DNA of 64,000 nt from Cardiobacterium sp. Marseille-Q4385 (GTDB lineage: Bacteria; Pseudomonadota; Gammaproteobacteria; Cardiobacteriales; Cardiobacteriaceae), in NCBI RefSeq assembly GCF_916618745.1, contig NZ_OU745373.1, positions 1,750,501 through 1,814,500 on the forward strand. Reading direction: 5' to 3'. Both the position numbers and the translations under genes were made by a program. The notes beneath the pieces are model-generated. The model worked only from the letters and a program-made list of their open reading frames with translations, was not told the origin of the DNA and did no database searches. This document shows, in pieces, positions 50,462-59,209 of the stretch (position 1 is its first letter; every line of letters begins with the position of its first letter).

Positions 50462-51643
50462 TTAGCGCAGGCCTTTGGCGAGCGCGTTGCAGATGTCGGT
50501 GGCGTCTTCCAGGCCGACGGAGAGGCGGATGGCGCCTTCGCCGAGACCGATGCGGGCTTTTTCTTCCGGCGCAACGCGGGCATGGGTGGTGCTATCCGGA
50601 TGGGTAATGATGGTGCGGGCGTCGCCGAGGTTGCCGGTGACGCTCAGCCAGTCGCAGTTGTCGATGAGGTGCCAGGCCGCCTGTTTGCCGCCTTTGACGT
50701 CGAAGCTGACCATGCCGCCGAAGCCGCCGTGCATTTGTTTTTGCGCGAGGGCGTGTTGCGGATGGCTTTCGAGGCCGGGGTAGTACACGCGCGCGATTTC
50801 GGGTTGTTGTTCGAGCCAGCGCGCGACGTGCAGGGCGTTTTCGCTGTGACGCTGCGCGCGCACGTGCAGGGTTTCCAGGCTTTTCGCGTAGATCCAGCCT
50901 TCAAAGGCGTTCATGGTGGTGCCGATGCCGCGCATGAGTTGGTAGATTTTTTCGCCGTCTTCCGCGCTTTTGCTGATGATGATGCCGCCGAGGGTGCGTC
51001 CCTGGCCGTCAAGGTATTTGGTGGCGGAATGGACGCTGTAATCGGCGCCGAGGTCGAGCGGGCGTTGCAGGTAGGGGGTGGCGAAGCAGTTATCTACGGC
51101 GAGTTTGGCGCCTGCCTGGTGGGCGATGTCGGCGATGGCCGCGATGTCGCCGATGGCGAGCAGCGGATTGGATGGAGTTTCAAGGAAGAGGAGTTTGGTG
51201 TTCGGGCGGACGGCGTTTTTCCATGCGTCAAGGTCGGTCACTTCGACAAGGGTGGTTTCGATGCCGTATTTGGCGAAGGTTTTGCTGAACATGTTGAGGA
51301 TGGAGCCGAAGCAGTTGCGCGCGCAGATGATGTGGTCGCCCGCTTCGAGTTCGGCAAGGCCGAGGGTGAGGACGGCGCCCATGCCGCTCGCGGTCGCGGT
51401 GCCGCGCGCGCCGCCTTCAAGCGCCGCCATGCGCGCTTCGAAGAGTTGCACGGTGGGGTTGCCGAAGCGGCTGTATTGGTAGGCGGCTTCGCGTTCGGCG
51501 AAGATGTCGGCGGCTTGTTGGGCGCTTGTGAAGGTGAAGGATGAGGTGAGGTAGAGCGCGGGCGAGTGTTCGCGGTTTGCGCTTTGTTGTTCGTGGGCGC
51601 GGATGGCGCGGGTGGCGAAGGCTTTGTCGTTGTGGTCGGTCAT
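50462..51643 (-). CDS. metZ: O-succinylhomoserine sulfhydrylase
   Basis: A 393-residue PLP enzyme of the Cys/Met family. ATRAIRAHEQQSANREHSPA at the N-terminus, YSRFGNPTV and the PLP lysine in SATKYLDGQGR mark the MetZ branch, which makes homocysteine directly from O-succinylhomoserine and sulfide. In Pseudomonas metZ follows purF after cvpA; here cvpA is directly upstream, with a terminator between. The second sulfhydrylase of this window (see metY). Confidence 0.93.
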   Translation of the reverse strand: MTDHNDKAFATRAIRAHEQQSANREHSPALYLTSSFTFTSAQQAADIFAEREAAYQYSRFGNPTVQLFEARMAALEGGARGTATASGMGAVLTLGLAELEAGDHIICARNCFGSILNMFSKTFAKYGIETTLVEVTDLDAWKNAVRPNTKLLFLETPSNPLLAIGDIAAIADIAHQAGAKLAVDNCFATPYLQRPLDLGADYSVHSATKYLDGQGRTLGGIIISKSAEDGEKIYQLMRGIGTTMNAFEGWIYAKSLETLHVRAQRHSENALHVARWLEQQPEIARVYYPGLESHPQHALAQKQMHGGFGGMVSFDVKGGKQAAWHLIDNCDWLSVTGNLGDARTIITHPDSTTHARVAPEEKARIGLGEGAIRLSVGLEDATDICNALAKGLR

Positions 51644-51672
51644 GGTGGGTTCCCGGCTGGGATGGCAGGTAG

Positions 51673-51701
51673 AAACGCCGCCGTTTGACGGGCGGCGTTT
51701 T
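51673..51701 (-). terminator. Terminator of the argS-to-cvpA gene run
   Basis: AAACGCCGCC / GGCGGCGTTT, a perfect 10-bp stem with an 8-nt loop and T on both sides, 15 bp after the cvpA stop. Confidence 0.85.
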
Positions 51702-51715
51702 GGCTATGGATTCAG

Positions 51716-52441
51716 TTATTGCGCGGATTCGAGGCCGTGCAGGGTCGGTTCTTCCGGTTGGGGCACGGCAGGGGCGGTGGCCGGTGGGCTTTTCAGGATG
51801 CCGACGTCTTCGCCGCTGGGGCGCAGGGTGGCGGCAGGCGCAGGGTTAGCGCCGTTATCGGCGTTCGCTGTTTCGGGCTTTTTTGGGTCACGACCTTGTT
51901 TTTTCAGTTTGTCTTGTATCCAGCTGTCCACGGTCGGGGCGATTTGGTCGTATCCCCATTGGGCGGCGCTTTTGTAATAGGGTGCAAGAACCGAGCTGCC
52001 CCATTGTTGGTTAAGCGGGCTGGGCAGTTCATTTTCAGGGTGGCCGTCGCTAAAGAGCAGGGCGGCAAAGGTGATGAGCGCGCCGATGAGGACGCCGCGC
52101 ACGGTCCCGAGGATGAGGCCGAGCAGACGGTCAAGGAAGCCGAGGCCGGTCATTTTCAGCACTTGTGAGATGAGCAGGTTGACGACGCCGATGAGGAAGA
52201 GGGTACCGATGAAGATGGCGCCGAGAGCGGCGATATAGGCGATTTTTTCGTCGTTGAAGACGCGGCTGACGTAGTCTTTGGCTACGGGTTCGGCCAGCAT
52301 CCAGGCGGCGTAGGCGGCAACGCCCCAGGCGATGAGCGAGAGGATTTCTTTGACGAAACCGCGCATCAGGCCGATGAGCGCCGAGATGATGAGGATGCCG
52401 CCGAGGGCAACGTCTATCCAGTTGAGGGTGTCGAGGTTCAT
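51716..52441 (-). CDS. cvpA: CvpA family membrane protein
   Basis: A 241-residue protein. Four membrane segments (WIDVALGGILIISALIGLMR, IAYIAALGAIFIGTLFLIGV, LLGLILGTVRGVLIGALITF and one more) fit CvpA, needed for envelope homeostasis and colicin V production in E. coli. The C-terminal 70 residues are Pro/Ala-rich and probably cytosolic and disordered, longer than in E. coli. It ends a tight minus-strand gene run. The expected neighbour purF is absent. Confidence 0.9.
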   Translation of the reverse strand: MNLDTLNWIDVALGGILIISALIGLMRGFVKEILSLIAWGVAAYAAWMLAEPVAKDYVSRVFNDEKIAYIAALGAIFIGTLFLIGVVNLLISQVLKMTGLGFLDRLLGLILGTVRGVLIGALITFAALLFSDGHPENELPSPLNQQWGSSVLAPYYKSAAQWGYDQIAPTVDSWIQDKLKKQGRDPKKPETANADNGANPAPAATLRPSGEDVGILKSPPATAPAVPQPEEPTLHGLESAQ

Positions 52442-52497
52442 AGTGTGGTTTTTCTCCGGTTGGTTTTGGGGTTAGGGGGAGCGAAAGCCCGTGGTTG

Positions 52498-52513
52498 TCC
52501 CGCTTGGCGGTCA
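52498..52513 (+). repeat. Single R25 core at the end of the SPOR gene
   Basis: TCCCGCTTGGCGGTCAG lies in the 69-bp spacer before the cvpA start and touches the stop codon of the SPOR gene. It is the only noticeable gap in this operon. Confidence 0.55.
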
Positions 52514-53176
52514 GCGGTTGACTTGGCGGGCGTTGGTGCCTTCTTTACCGAGGATGTCGATGTAGGTGCTGGCGTCAGCCGCCGAGAGCGGGCCGATAAA
52601 GACGCGGTGCATGTCTTTTCCGTTGATGTTGGCGATTTCGGTGTCAATCGGCCAGCCGCGTTTTTTCAGTTGCGCGATCATTTTGTCCGCGTTTTCTTTG
52701 CTGCTGAAGGAGCCGGCTTGGACCCAGGAGCCGCCGCGTCGCGGTTTGGGCTTTTCGGCCGTTTTTTCGACGGCGGGGGCGGCTTCTGCACTGTTTTCGA
52801 CGAGGGCGTTATTGGCGGGTTTTTCTTGGCTGGCGGCTTTTTGGTTGGCTGCCGCTTGTTCGGCTTCGCGGGCTTTGGCTTTGTCGCTGCCGTTCGGGTT
52901 GCTGAGGATGGGCTGGGGTTCGCTGCTGTCTTCGTCGAGTGAAGCGAGGGTGAAGGCGGGCTGTGGCGGCGGCGAGGGGGGCCGGGGATTCCCCCTGTCG
53001 TTGTTAGCCGCGGGTGGTGGCGGGCTGATGGTGTGGGTTTCGCCGCCACGCACGCTGAGTTCGATGCTTTGCTGGATGATGGGCGGGATGTCCGGGGTAA
53101 ACCAGCGGTCGAAGAGGATGAGGGCGGCGGCAAAGAGGATGGCGATGCCGATGAGGCGGACGGTCCATTTGTTCAT
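52511..53176 (-). CDS. SPOR-domain membrane protein (DedD-like)
   Basis: A 221-residue protein. The start at 53176 (MNKWTVRLIG) overlaps the folC stop by ATGA. One N-terminal membrane segment (about 6-22), a Pro-rich then Ala/Lys/Glu-rich linker (about 45-135) and a C-terminal SPOR domain (about 140-221: GSWVQAGSFSSKENADKMIA ... HRVFIGPLSAADASTYI). SPOR domains bind denuded peptidoglycan at the division site. The position folC-here-cvpA is that of dedD in E. coli. Confidence 0.9.
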   Translation of the reverse strand: MNKWTVRLIGIAILFAAALILFDRWFTPDIPPIIQQSIELSVRGGETHTISPPPPAANNDRGNPRPPSPPPQPAFTLASLDEDSSEPQPILSNPNGSDKAKAREAEQAAANQKAASQEKPANNALVENSAEAAPAVEKTAEKPKPRRGGSWVQAGSFSSKENADKMIAQLKKRGWPIDTEIANINGKDMHRVFIGPLSAADASTYIDILGKEGTNARQVNR

Positions 53177-54432
53177 GGCTGTTGTTCTTTTTGTACGGCG
53201 GCGACGGTGACGAAGGAGCCGAAAACGGCGATGGTGTCGGCCGGGGTTGCCAGGGCGCGGGCGCGCTGGCAGGCGGCGGGGATGTCGTCGCAGGGGTGGA
53301 TATGTTCGCGTGGGATGCCGGCTTCGACGGCATGCGCGGTGAGGGTGGCGCTGTCGCTGCCGCGTGCGCCGGGCAGGCCAGCTAGCACCCATTCGTCGAT
53401 TTCCGGCGCGAGGTGGCGGTAGATGGCGTGCTGGTCTTTGTCGCGCAGGATGCTGCACAGGGCGATGGTGCGCCCGCCCCGGCGCGGCAGTTCGTGCAGG
53501 TAATGGGCGAGGATTTCGGCGCTGTCGGCGTTGTGCGCGACGTCGTAGAGCCAGCGTGGTTCGCCGTCAATCAGGGTGAGGCGGGCGGGGTTTTGCGCGC
53601 TTTCGCAGGCAGCGGCGAGTTTGGCGGTATCAAGTGCCAGCCATGGTGCAAGGGCGGTAATGGCGGCGGCGAGGTGGCCGTATTGGTGCGCGCCGTGCAT
53701 ATGGGTTGGGTAGGGCAGAGTGCCGTGGTAGCCGGGCAGGTCGAGGTGCAGGCCGTCTGCCTGGGCGTCCACACGCAGTTCTTGGCCGTAGCGGTATGCG
53801 CTTGCTCCCAATGCAGCGGCATGTTCGCAGAGGACGGCAGGCGGGTGGGCATCAGGCAGGTAAACGCGTTGACCGGGGCGCAGGATGCCTGCTTTTTCGA
53901 CGGCGATGGTGGGTATGTCATGGCCCAGCCAGTCTTGGTGATCAAGGCCGATGCGGGTGATGATCGCCGCGTCGGCGTCGATGATGTTGGTGGCGTCCAA
54001 GCGACCGCCAAGGCCGACTTCAAGGACGGCAACGGCGGGTTGCCGTTGGGCGGTGAGCCAGAAGGCGGCGAGTGCTGACCATTCGAAGTAGCTGAGCGAG
54101 ATGTCGCCACGCGCGGCATCAATAGTTTCAAAGGCGGCGACGAGGGCGTCCGCCGTGACCCATTCGCCGTCAAAGCGGATGCGTTCGCGGTAGTCGTGCA
54201 GGTGCGGCGAGGTGAAGCTGGCGACGCTGACGCCATGCGCGCGGCAGATGGCTTCAATCCAGCAGACGCAGGAACCTTTGCCGTTGGTGCCGGCGACGGT
54301 GATGATATGCGTGGCGAGGCGCGGCGCACCGAGCGCCTGCCAGACGGTGCTGACGCGTTTGAGGCCGAGATCCCAGGCTTTGTCGTGTGCGATTTCTTGC
54401 CAGTCCAGCCACTCGCTCAGGGTGCGTTTCAT
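53173..54432 (-). CDS. folC: Dihydrofolate synthase / folylpolyglutamate synthase
   Basis: A 419-residue Mur-ligase-type enzyme. ITVAGTNGKGSCVCWIEAI is the P-loop, FTSPHLHDYRERI the folate site and EVGLGGRLDATN the Mg/ligand loop; RWLYDVAHNADS lies in the C-terminal domain. It adds glutamates to dihydropteroate and folates. ATGA overlaps with both accD and the SPOR gene. Confidence 0.95.
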   Translation of the reverse strand: MKRTLSEWLDWQEIAHDKAWDLGLKRVSTVWQALGAPRLATHIITVAGTNGKGSCVCWIEAICRAHGVSVASFTSPHLHDYRERIRFDGEWVTADALVAAFETIDAARGDISLSYFEWSALAAFWLTAQRQPAVAVLEVGLGGRLDATNIIDADAAIITRIGLDHQDWLGHDIPTIAVEKAGILRPGQRVYLPDAHPPAVLCEHAAALGASAYRYGQELRVDAQADGLHLDLPGYHGTLPYPTHMHGAHQYGHLAAAITALAPWLALDTAKLAAACESAQNPARLTLIDGEPRWLYDVAHNADSAEILAHYLHELPRRGGRTIALCSILRDKDQHAIYRHLAPEIDEWVLAGLPGARGSDSATLTAHAVEAGIPREHIHPCDDIPAACQRARALATPADTIAVFGSFVTVAAVQKEQQP

Positions 54433-55415
54433 GGGGTTTCTGTGTTTTCTGCGCTGTGGGCTGTATCGGGAGAGGCGTCTGCGGGGACGTTGGTAACAGC
54501 CTCAGGCGCTGTGCTGACCTCGCTTGGCAGGCTTTCTTCGTCTTCTGCGGTGCGCGGCAGCGGGGGTTCTTGCATGAGCATGCCGAGCAGGGTAGCGAGT
54601 TCTTCGCGCATGTGGCGGCGGTCCACAATCATGTCGATGGCGCCTTTTTCGAGCAGGAATTCGCTGCGCTGGAAGCCGTCCGGCAGTTTTTCACGCACGG
54701 TTTGTTCGATGACGCGCGGGCCGGCAAAGCCGATGAGGGCGCCGGGTTCGGCGATGTTGATGTCGCCGAGCATGGCCAGCGAGGCGGATACGCCGCCCAT
54801 GGTTGGGTCGGTCAGCACCGAGATGAAGGGCAGGCCGGCGTCGCCCAGGCGGGTGAGGATGGCGCTGGTTTTCGCCATTTGCATGAGCGAGGTCAGGCCT
54901 TCTTGCATCCGCGCGCCGCCGCTGGCGCTGAAGCAGACAAAGGGGGTACGTTCGGCCAAAGCATATTCGGCCGCCAGGGCGAAGCGCTCGCCGACGACGG
55001 AACCCATCGAGCCGCCCATGTAGTCGAATTCAAAGGCGGCAGCGGTGAGTGGGCGGTCATAGAGCAGGCCACTCATGGCAACGAGGGCGTCATGTTCGCC
55101 GGTTTTTTTCTGCGCCTGGGTGATGCGGTCGCGGTAGCGTTTGCTGTCTTTGAATTTGAGGAAGTCGGCGGGTTGCAGGCCGAGGCCGATTTCGGTCGGC
55201 ATGCAGCCTTCGTCAAAGAGTTGTTCGAGGCGTTTGCGCGCGCTGATGCGCATGTGGTAGCCGCATTTGGGGCAGACTTGCTGGTTGTAGTCGAGGTCTT
55301 GCGCGTAGAGGACTTCGTTGCAGCCGTCGCATTTTTTCCACAGGCCGTCCGGCACTTGTTGGTTTTTGTTTTTGGTTTTGATGCGCGAGGGCATCAGGTT
55401 ATCGAACCAGCTCAT
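54429..55415 (-). CDS. accD: Acetyl-CoA carboxylase carboxyltransferase subunit beta
   Basis: A 328-residue protein. The N-terminal zinc ribbon has CDGCNEVLYAQDL and CPKCGYHMRI. The carboxyltransferase core includes FEFDYMGGSMGSVVGERF and SASGGARMQEG. With AccA it transfers CO2 from biotin to acetyl-CoA, the first step of fatty acid synthesis. The C-terminal tail after about 290 is acidic and Pro/Ala-rich, as in other gammaproteobacteria. Confidence 0.97.
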   Translation of the reverse strand: MSWFDNLMPSRIKTKNKNQQVPDGLWKKCDGCNEVLYAQDLDYNQQVCPKCGYHMRISARKRLEQLFDEGCMPTEIGLGLQPADFLKFKDSKRYRDRITQAQKKTGEHDALVAMSGLLYDRPLTAAAFEFDYMGGSMGSVVGERFALAAEYALAERTPFVCFSASGGARMQEGLTSLMQMAKTSAILTRLGDAGLPFISVLTDPTMGGVSASLAMLGDINIAEPGALIGFAGPRVIEQTVREKLPDGFQRSEFLLEKGAIDMIVDRRHMREELATLLGMLMQEPPLPRTAEDEESLPSEVSTAPEAVTNVPADASPDTAHSAENTETP

Positions 55416-55418
55416 GGG

Positions 55419-56228
55419 TTAGTCCTTTTGGTCAAGGTGGGCGCGGATGTCGGCGGTGAAGGCGCGCGCGGTGTCGGCCAGGTTTTGCCCGTTTTCTGCC
55501 GCCTGGTGCAGGCGGGCGACGAGCGCGCTGCCGATGACGACGCCGTCGGCGAGTTCAGCCATACGGCGGGCGGTCACACCGTCGCGGATACCGAAGCCGA
55601 TGCAGACGGGCAGGTCGGTATCGGCTTTAAGTGCCCGGATGTCGGCAGCGATAGCATCGGCGTCAGCCTGCTGGGTGCCGGTTACGCCGCGCAGGGAGAC
55701 GAAGTAGAGGAAGCCGCCTGCATGGGCAACGATGGCACGGCGACGCTCAGGGTTGGTGGTCGGGGTGACGAGCAGGATGGGGGTGATGCCGCTGTGTTGC
55801 AGGTCAGTGGCGTAGTCCGGCAGGGCTTCAACCGGGCAGTCCACGAGGATGACGGCATCACCGCCTGCGGCGCTGAGTTCGGTCATGACGTGTGCGAAAC
55901 CGGCACGCTCGAAGCTGTTGAGGTAGCCCATCAGGATGAGTGGGGTGGTCGTGTCGCTGCGGCGGAATTCACGCACGATGGCGAGGGTTTGTTGCAGGGT
56001 GACGCCGCGCGCCAGTGCCCGTTCGTTGGCCTGCTGGATGGTTTCGCCGTCGGCAGCAGGGTCGGAAAAAGGGATGCCGAGTTCGAGGGCATCGGCGCCG
56101 CCGGCGACGAGGCCATGCAGGATGGCGGCAGTCTGCGCCGGGTCGGGGTCGCCCGCGCTGATGTAGGGGATGAGTGCTTTGCGTTGTTGCGCGCGCAGGG
56201 CGGCGAAGCGGTCTGAGAGTCGGGTCAT
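55419..56228 (-). CDS. trpA: Tryptophan synthase alpha chain
   Basis: A 269-residue TIM barrel. The start MTRLSDRFAALRAQQ at 56228 lies 7 bases after trpB. The active-site glutamate is in ADALELGIPFSDPAADG, followed by PLILMGYLNSFERAG and the C-terminal GFGIRDGVTARRMAELADGV. It releases indole from indole-3-glycerol phosphate for TrpB. The gene trpC lies outside this window. Confidence 0.97.
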   Translation of the reverse strand: MTRLSDRFAALRAQQRKALIPYISAGDPDPAQTAAILHGLVAGGADALELGIPFSDPAADGETIQQANERALARGVTLQQTLAIVREFRRSDTTTPLILMGYLNSFERAGFAHVMTELSAAGGDAVILVDCPVEALPDYATDLQHSGITPILLVTPTTNPERRRAIVAHAGGFLYFVSLRGVTGTQQADADAIAADIRALKADTDLPVCIGFGIRDGVTARRMAELADGVVIGSALVARLHQAAENGQNLADTARAFTADIRAHLDQKD

Positions 56229-56235
56229 GGCTGCC

Positions 56236-57438
56236 TCACAGGGTGATGCCGTCGCGTGTGGCGATGGTATTGATGTCTTTGTCGCCGCGCCCGGACAGGC
56301 TGACGATGATGCGTTTGCCTTTGCCCAGTTCTCGCGCCAGTTTTTGTGCGTAGGCGACGGCGTGTGCGGATTCGAGCGCGGGGATGATCCCTTCGAGCAG
56401 GCAGAGGTCGTGGAAGGCGGCCAGGGCTTCATCGTCGTTGATGGCGACGTAGTGGGCGCGGCCCGTGTCTTTCAGCCAGGCGTGTTCGGGTCCAACGCCA
56501 GGGTAATCAAGGCCGGCCGAGACGGAATGGGTTTCGGCGATTTGTCCGTCGGCGTTGCACATGACGTAGGTGCGGTTGCCGTGCAGGACGCCGACCGGTG
56601 TGGTGCTGTCGCTTAAAGGAGCGGCGTGTTCACCGCTGGCGAGGCCGTGTCCGCCCGCTTCCACGCCGTAGAGGACGACGGGATCGTTGTAGAAGGGGTA
56701 AAAGAGGCCGATGGCATTTGAGCCGCCGCCGACGCAGGCAACAACGGCATCGGGCAGGGCGCCGAAGTGGGCCTGCGCCTGTGCTTTGGCTTCTTCGCCG
56801 ATGATTTTCTGGAAGTCGCGCACCAGCATGGGATAGGGGTGCGGACCGGCGGCGGTGCCGATGATGTAGAAGGTGTTATCGACGTTGGCCGCCCAGTCGC
56901 GCAGGGCTTCGTTCAGCGCGTCTTTCAGGGTACGGCTGCCCGCAGTCACGGGAACGACGGTCGCGCCGAGCAGTTTCATGCGGTACACGTTCGGCGCCTG
57001 ACGGATGACGTCATCGGCACCCATGTACACGATGCATTCCATACCGAGGCGGGCGGCGATAGTGGCACTGGCCACGCCGTGTTGTCCGGCGCCGGTTTCG
57101 GCAATGACGCGGCGCTTGCCGAGGCGCTCGGCGAGCAGGGCCTGACCAATGGTGTTATTGATTTTGTGTGCGCCGGTGTGGTTCAGGTCTTCGCGTTTCA
57201 GCCAAATTTCCGCGCCACCGTTTTTATCGCTGAGGCGTTTGGCATGGTAAAGGGGGGAAGGGCGACCGACATAGTCGGCAAGTTCTTGGCGGAAGCGCGC
57301 CCAGAAGGCGGGGTCATTTTGCGCGGCGCTGTAAGCGTCTTGTAGTTGCAGGACGGCCTGCATCAGGGTTTCGGCGACGAATTGGCCGCCATAGCGGCCG
57401 AAGTAACCGCGCGCGTCTGGGTAGGTGTTAGTCGTCAT
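56236..57438 (-). CDS. trpB: Tryptophan synthase beta chain
   Basis: A 400-residue PLP enzyme. GYFGRYGGQFVAETLM at the N-terminus, the PLP lysine in KREDLNHTGAHKINN and the phosphate loop CVGGGSNAIGLF. The start at 57438 (MTTNTYPDARG) overlaps trpF by 11 bases; an ATG at 57456 is possible. It condenses indole with serine. Order trpF-trpB-trpA as in Pseudomonas relatives. Confidence 0.97.
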   Translation of the reverse strand: MTTNTYPDARGYFGRYGGQFVAETLMQAVLQLQDAYSAAQNDPAFWARFRQELADYVGRPSPLYHAKRLSDKNGGAEIWLKREDLNHTGAHKINNTIGQALLAERLGKRRVIAETGAGQHGVASATIAARLGMECIVYMGADDVIRQAPNVYRMKLLGATVVPVTAGSRTLKDALNEALRDWAANVDNTFYIIGTAAGPHPYPMLVRDFQKIIGEEAKAQAQAHFGALPDAVVACVGGGSNAIGLFYPFYNDPVVLYGVEAGGHGLASGEHAAPLSDSTTPVGVLHGNRTYVMCNADGQIAETHSVSAGLDYPGVGPEHAWLKDTGRAHYVAINDDEALAAFHDLCLLEGIIPALESAHAVAYAQKLARELGKGKRIIVSLSGRGDKDINTIATRDGITL

Positions 57439-58060
57439 AGGCGTTATGTACTGCATTAATGAAGCGCTGCATTTTAGCAGAGGACTTTATGCCGGGCGCG
57501 CTTTCCACGCCGCTGGATACGTCCACGGCAAAGGGATGGCAGGCCCGGATAGCGGCGGCGACATTGTCGGGGTTCAGGCCGCCGGCGAGGAGGCGAGGTG
57601 CGCAATGGGCGGGCAATTTGCCCCAATCAAAGGCCGTACCGCTGCCACCGCTGTGGCTTTTGCCGTAAGTGTCATAAAGGAAACCGCTGCTGTCGGGGTA
57701 GGCTGCGAGCCAGTCCGTGACCGCTTGCGCATCGCCAAGGTCGCGCATCGGTACGGCTTTGTACCAGCGACGACCAAATTGGCGGCAGTAGGCGGCGGTT
57801 TCAAAACCGTGAAATTGCAGCTGGTCCAGCGGCAGCGCGGCGCAGGTGGCGCGCACGGTATCGGCATCGGCATCAGCGAAGAGGCCGACGACGCTGACCA
57901 GCGGTGGTACGGCGGCGATAAGACGCTCTGCCTGGGCGAGGTCGAGGTGGCGTGGCGAGCGTGGATGGAAGACGAAACCGAGCGCGTCCGCACCTGCGTC
58001 CACTGCCGCCTGCACATCTTCAAGACGGGTCAGACCGCAGATTTTGACGCGCACCCGCAT
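57428..58060 (-). CDS. trpF: Phosphoribosylanthranilate isomerase
   Basis: A 210-residue TIM barrel. VKICGLTRLEDVQAAVDAGA holds the catalytic Cys and ADALGFVFHPRSPRHL follows. LLAGGLNPDNVAAAI and FAVDVSSGVESAPGIK (general acid Asp, then phosphate site) close the domain. Separate from trpC, as usual in pseudomonads. It begins 3 bases after the small acidic protein gene. Confidence 0.95.
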   Translation of the reverse strand: MRVRVKICGLTRLEDVQAAVDAGADALGFVFHPRSPRHLDLAQAERLIAAVPPLVSVVGLFADADADTVRATCAALPLDQLQFHGFETAAYCRQFGRRWYKAVPMRDLGDAQAVTDWLAAYPDSSGFLYDTYGKSHSGGSGTAFDWGKLPAHCAPRLLAGGLNPDNVAAAIRACHPFAVDVSSGVESAPGIKSSAKMQRFINAVHNAYDD

Positions 58061-58063
58061 CGC

Positions 58064-58408
58064 TCAGTCCTCGAATTCGTCGCTGACGTCTTCCCAGCCA
58101 TCGGCGGCAAAGGGTTCGTCACGGTAGAACTGCGCGAAGTAGGGCAGGGCTTCCGTCGCGTTCGCGCTGAAGCGGCGATAGTGCCGCCAGCTGCCGTCGC
58201 TCTCGTAGCGGCGGGTTTCGATCAGGAAGCAGCTGTTTTCGTCCTGCTCAGGGTTTGCCAGTGTCGCCTGAATGAAGCTATCGTTTTCGTTGTGCCGGTC
58301 AAGGATGACGAATTGGGCTTCGCTGTGTGGCAGTTCTTGCAGCAGATCGACGATGTGGGCAAATTCAGGGGCGAGGAAGTCGTCCCATGCAGTCATGACA
58401 CGTTTCAT
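58064..58408 (-). CDS. Small acidic protein of unknown function
   Basis: A 114-residue cytosolic protein, acidic at both ends, with DFLAPEFAHIVDLLQELPHS and SCFLIETRRYESDGSWRHYR. No family recognised. Its ATG shares one base with the stop of the YrdC-type gene (TGATG), so it is translated with it. A start at 58396 is possible. It lies inside an operon of housekeeping genes. Confidence 0.75.
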   Translation of the reverse strand: MKRVMTAWDDFLAPEFAHIVDLLQELPHSEAQFVILDRHNENDSFIQATLANPEQDENSCFLIETRRYESDGSWRHYRRFSANATEALPYFAQFYRDEPFAADGWEDVSDEFED

Positions 58409-59184
58409 CAGTAGTATTCACCGTGGCGGTAGTCCCAGGTGTTAAAGCCGTCGGCGAGGTGCATCATGATGCGGTCGATGGCGAGGCCTTTGCGGATGAC
58501 AACCGGGCAGGGATGCACGCTGCGTTCGCCTTTCTGTTCGGGGACGAGTTTGCCGTCTTTATCGACCATTGACACCATCACGCCCTGCTCGTAGCGGGTT
58601 TCCACGGTTTTATCCGGCTGGATGGAAGCAACGTAGTCGTCGGCCTCTATTACTAGATCCACTTTACTCTCGATGCGCTCGCCGATGCCTTCAACTTTGC
58701 CGCGATTGCCCTTGCCGGACGGGTTGGCGGATGAGGCGTAGATCATCTTGCCTTCGCTGCGCCACAGGTGTTCGGCCAGTTGTTCGCCCGGCACACCAAA
58801 TTTGATGACAAAGCAGCTGGTGCCGCGTTTGTCCATCATCAACTCTTCGCGTCCGTCTTTGGTCAACGCCGCTTTGGCGTCTTCCCGCCACGGCAGGATG
58901 CAGCCGAGCAGAATGTCTTCGTCCCAGTGTTTTTGGTAGAAGGCTTCGATTTCAGGATTGAGCTGGGCTAGCGCACGCAGTTGCTCCATGCTGCCGCATA
59001 GGACGACGCCGGGTTTGTTACGCTTGCGCTCTTTGGCGTCGAATTTACGTTCCAGGCCCGCCTTGTCGGTCGCCATGATGATGTAGCCGACTTTGGTCGG
59101 GCAGACGATGACGCCACCCGGTTGTTGCAAGGCGGCAAGGCCTTCGGCGGACAGGGTTTTGTTCCATTGGATGTGCTGGGTCAT
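58408..59184 (-). CDS. Sua5/YciO/YrdC-family protein
   Basis: A 258-residue YrdC-like domain: GGVIVCPTKVGYIIMATDKA, then a KR-rich loop (FDAKERKRNKPGVVL) and YASSANPSGKGNRGKVEGI. The C-terminus carries extra residues (DGFNTWDYRHGEYY). YrdC/Sua5 enzymes make threonylcarbamoyl-AMP for tRNA t6A, but this sequence looks closer to the divergent paralogues whose substrate is unclear. Confidence 0.8.
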   Translation of the reverse strand: MTQHIQWNKTLSAEGLAALQQPGGVIVCPTKVGYIIMATDKAGLERKFDAKERKRNKPGVVLCGSMEQLRALAQLNPEIEAFYQKHWDEDILLGCILPWREDAKAALTKDGREELMMDKRGTSCFVIKFGVPGEQLAEHLWRSEGKMIYASSANPSGKGNRGKVEGIGERIESKVDLVIEADDYVASIQPDKTVETRYEQGVMVSMVDKDGKLVPEQKGERSVHPCPVVIRKGLAIDRIMMHLADGFNTWDYRHGEYY

Positions 59185-59209
59185 GGGGACTCCTTGGGTA
59201 GGGTTGACG

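Noticed and set aside
54387..56216. 609-codon plus-strand ORF
   Set aside because: Antisense shadow of accD and trpA.
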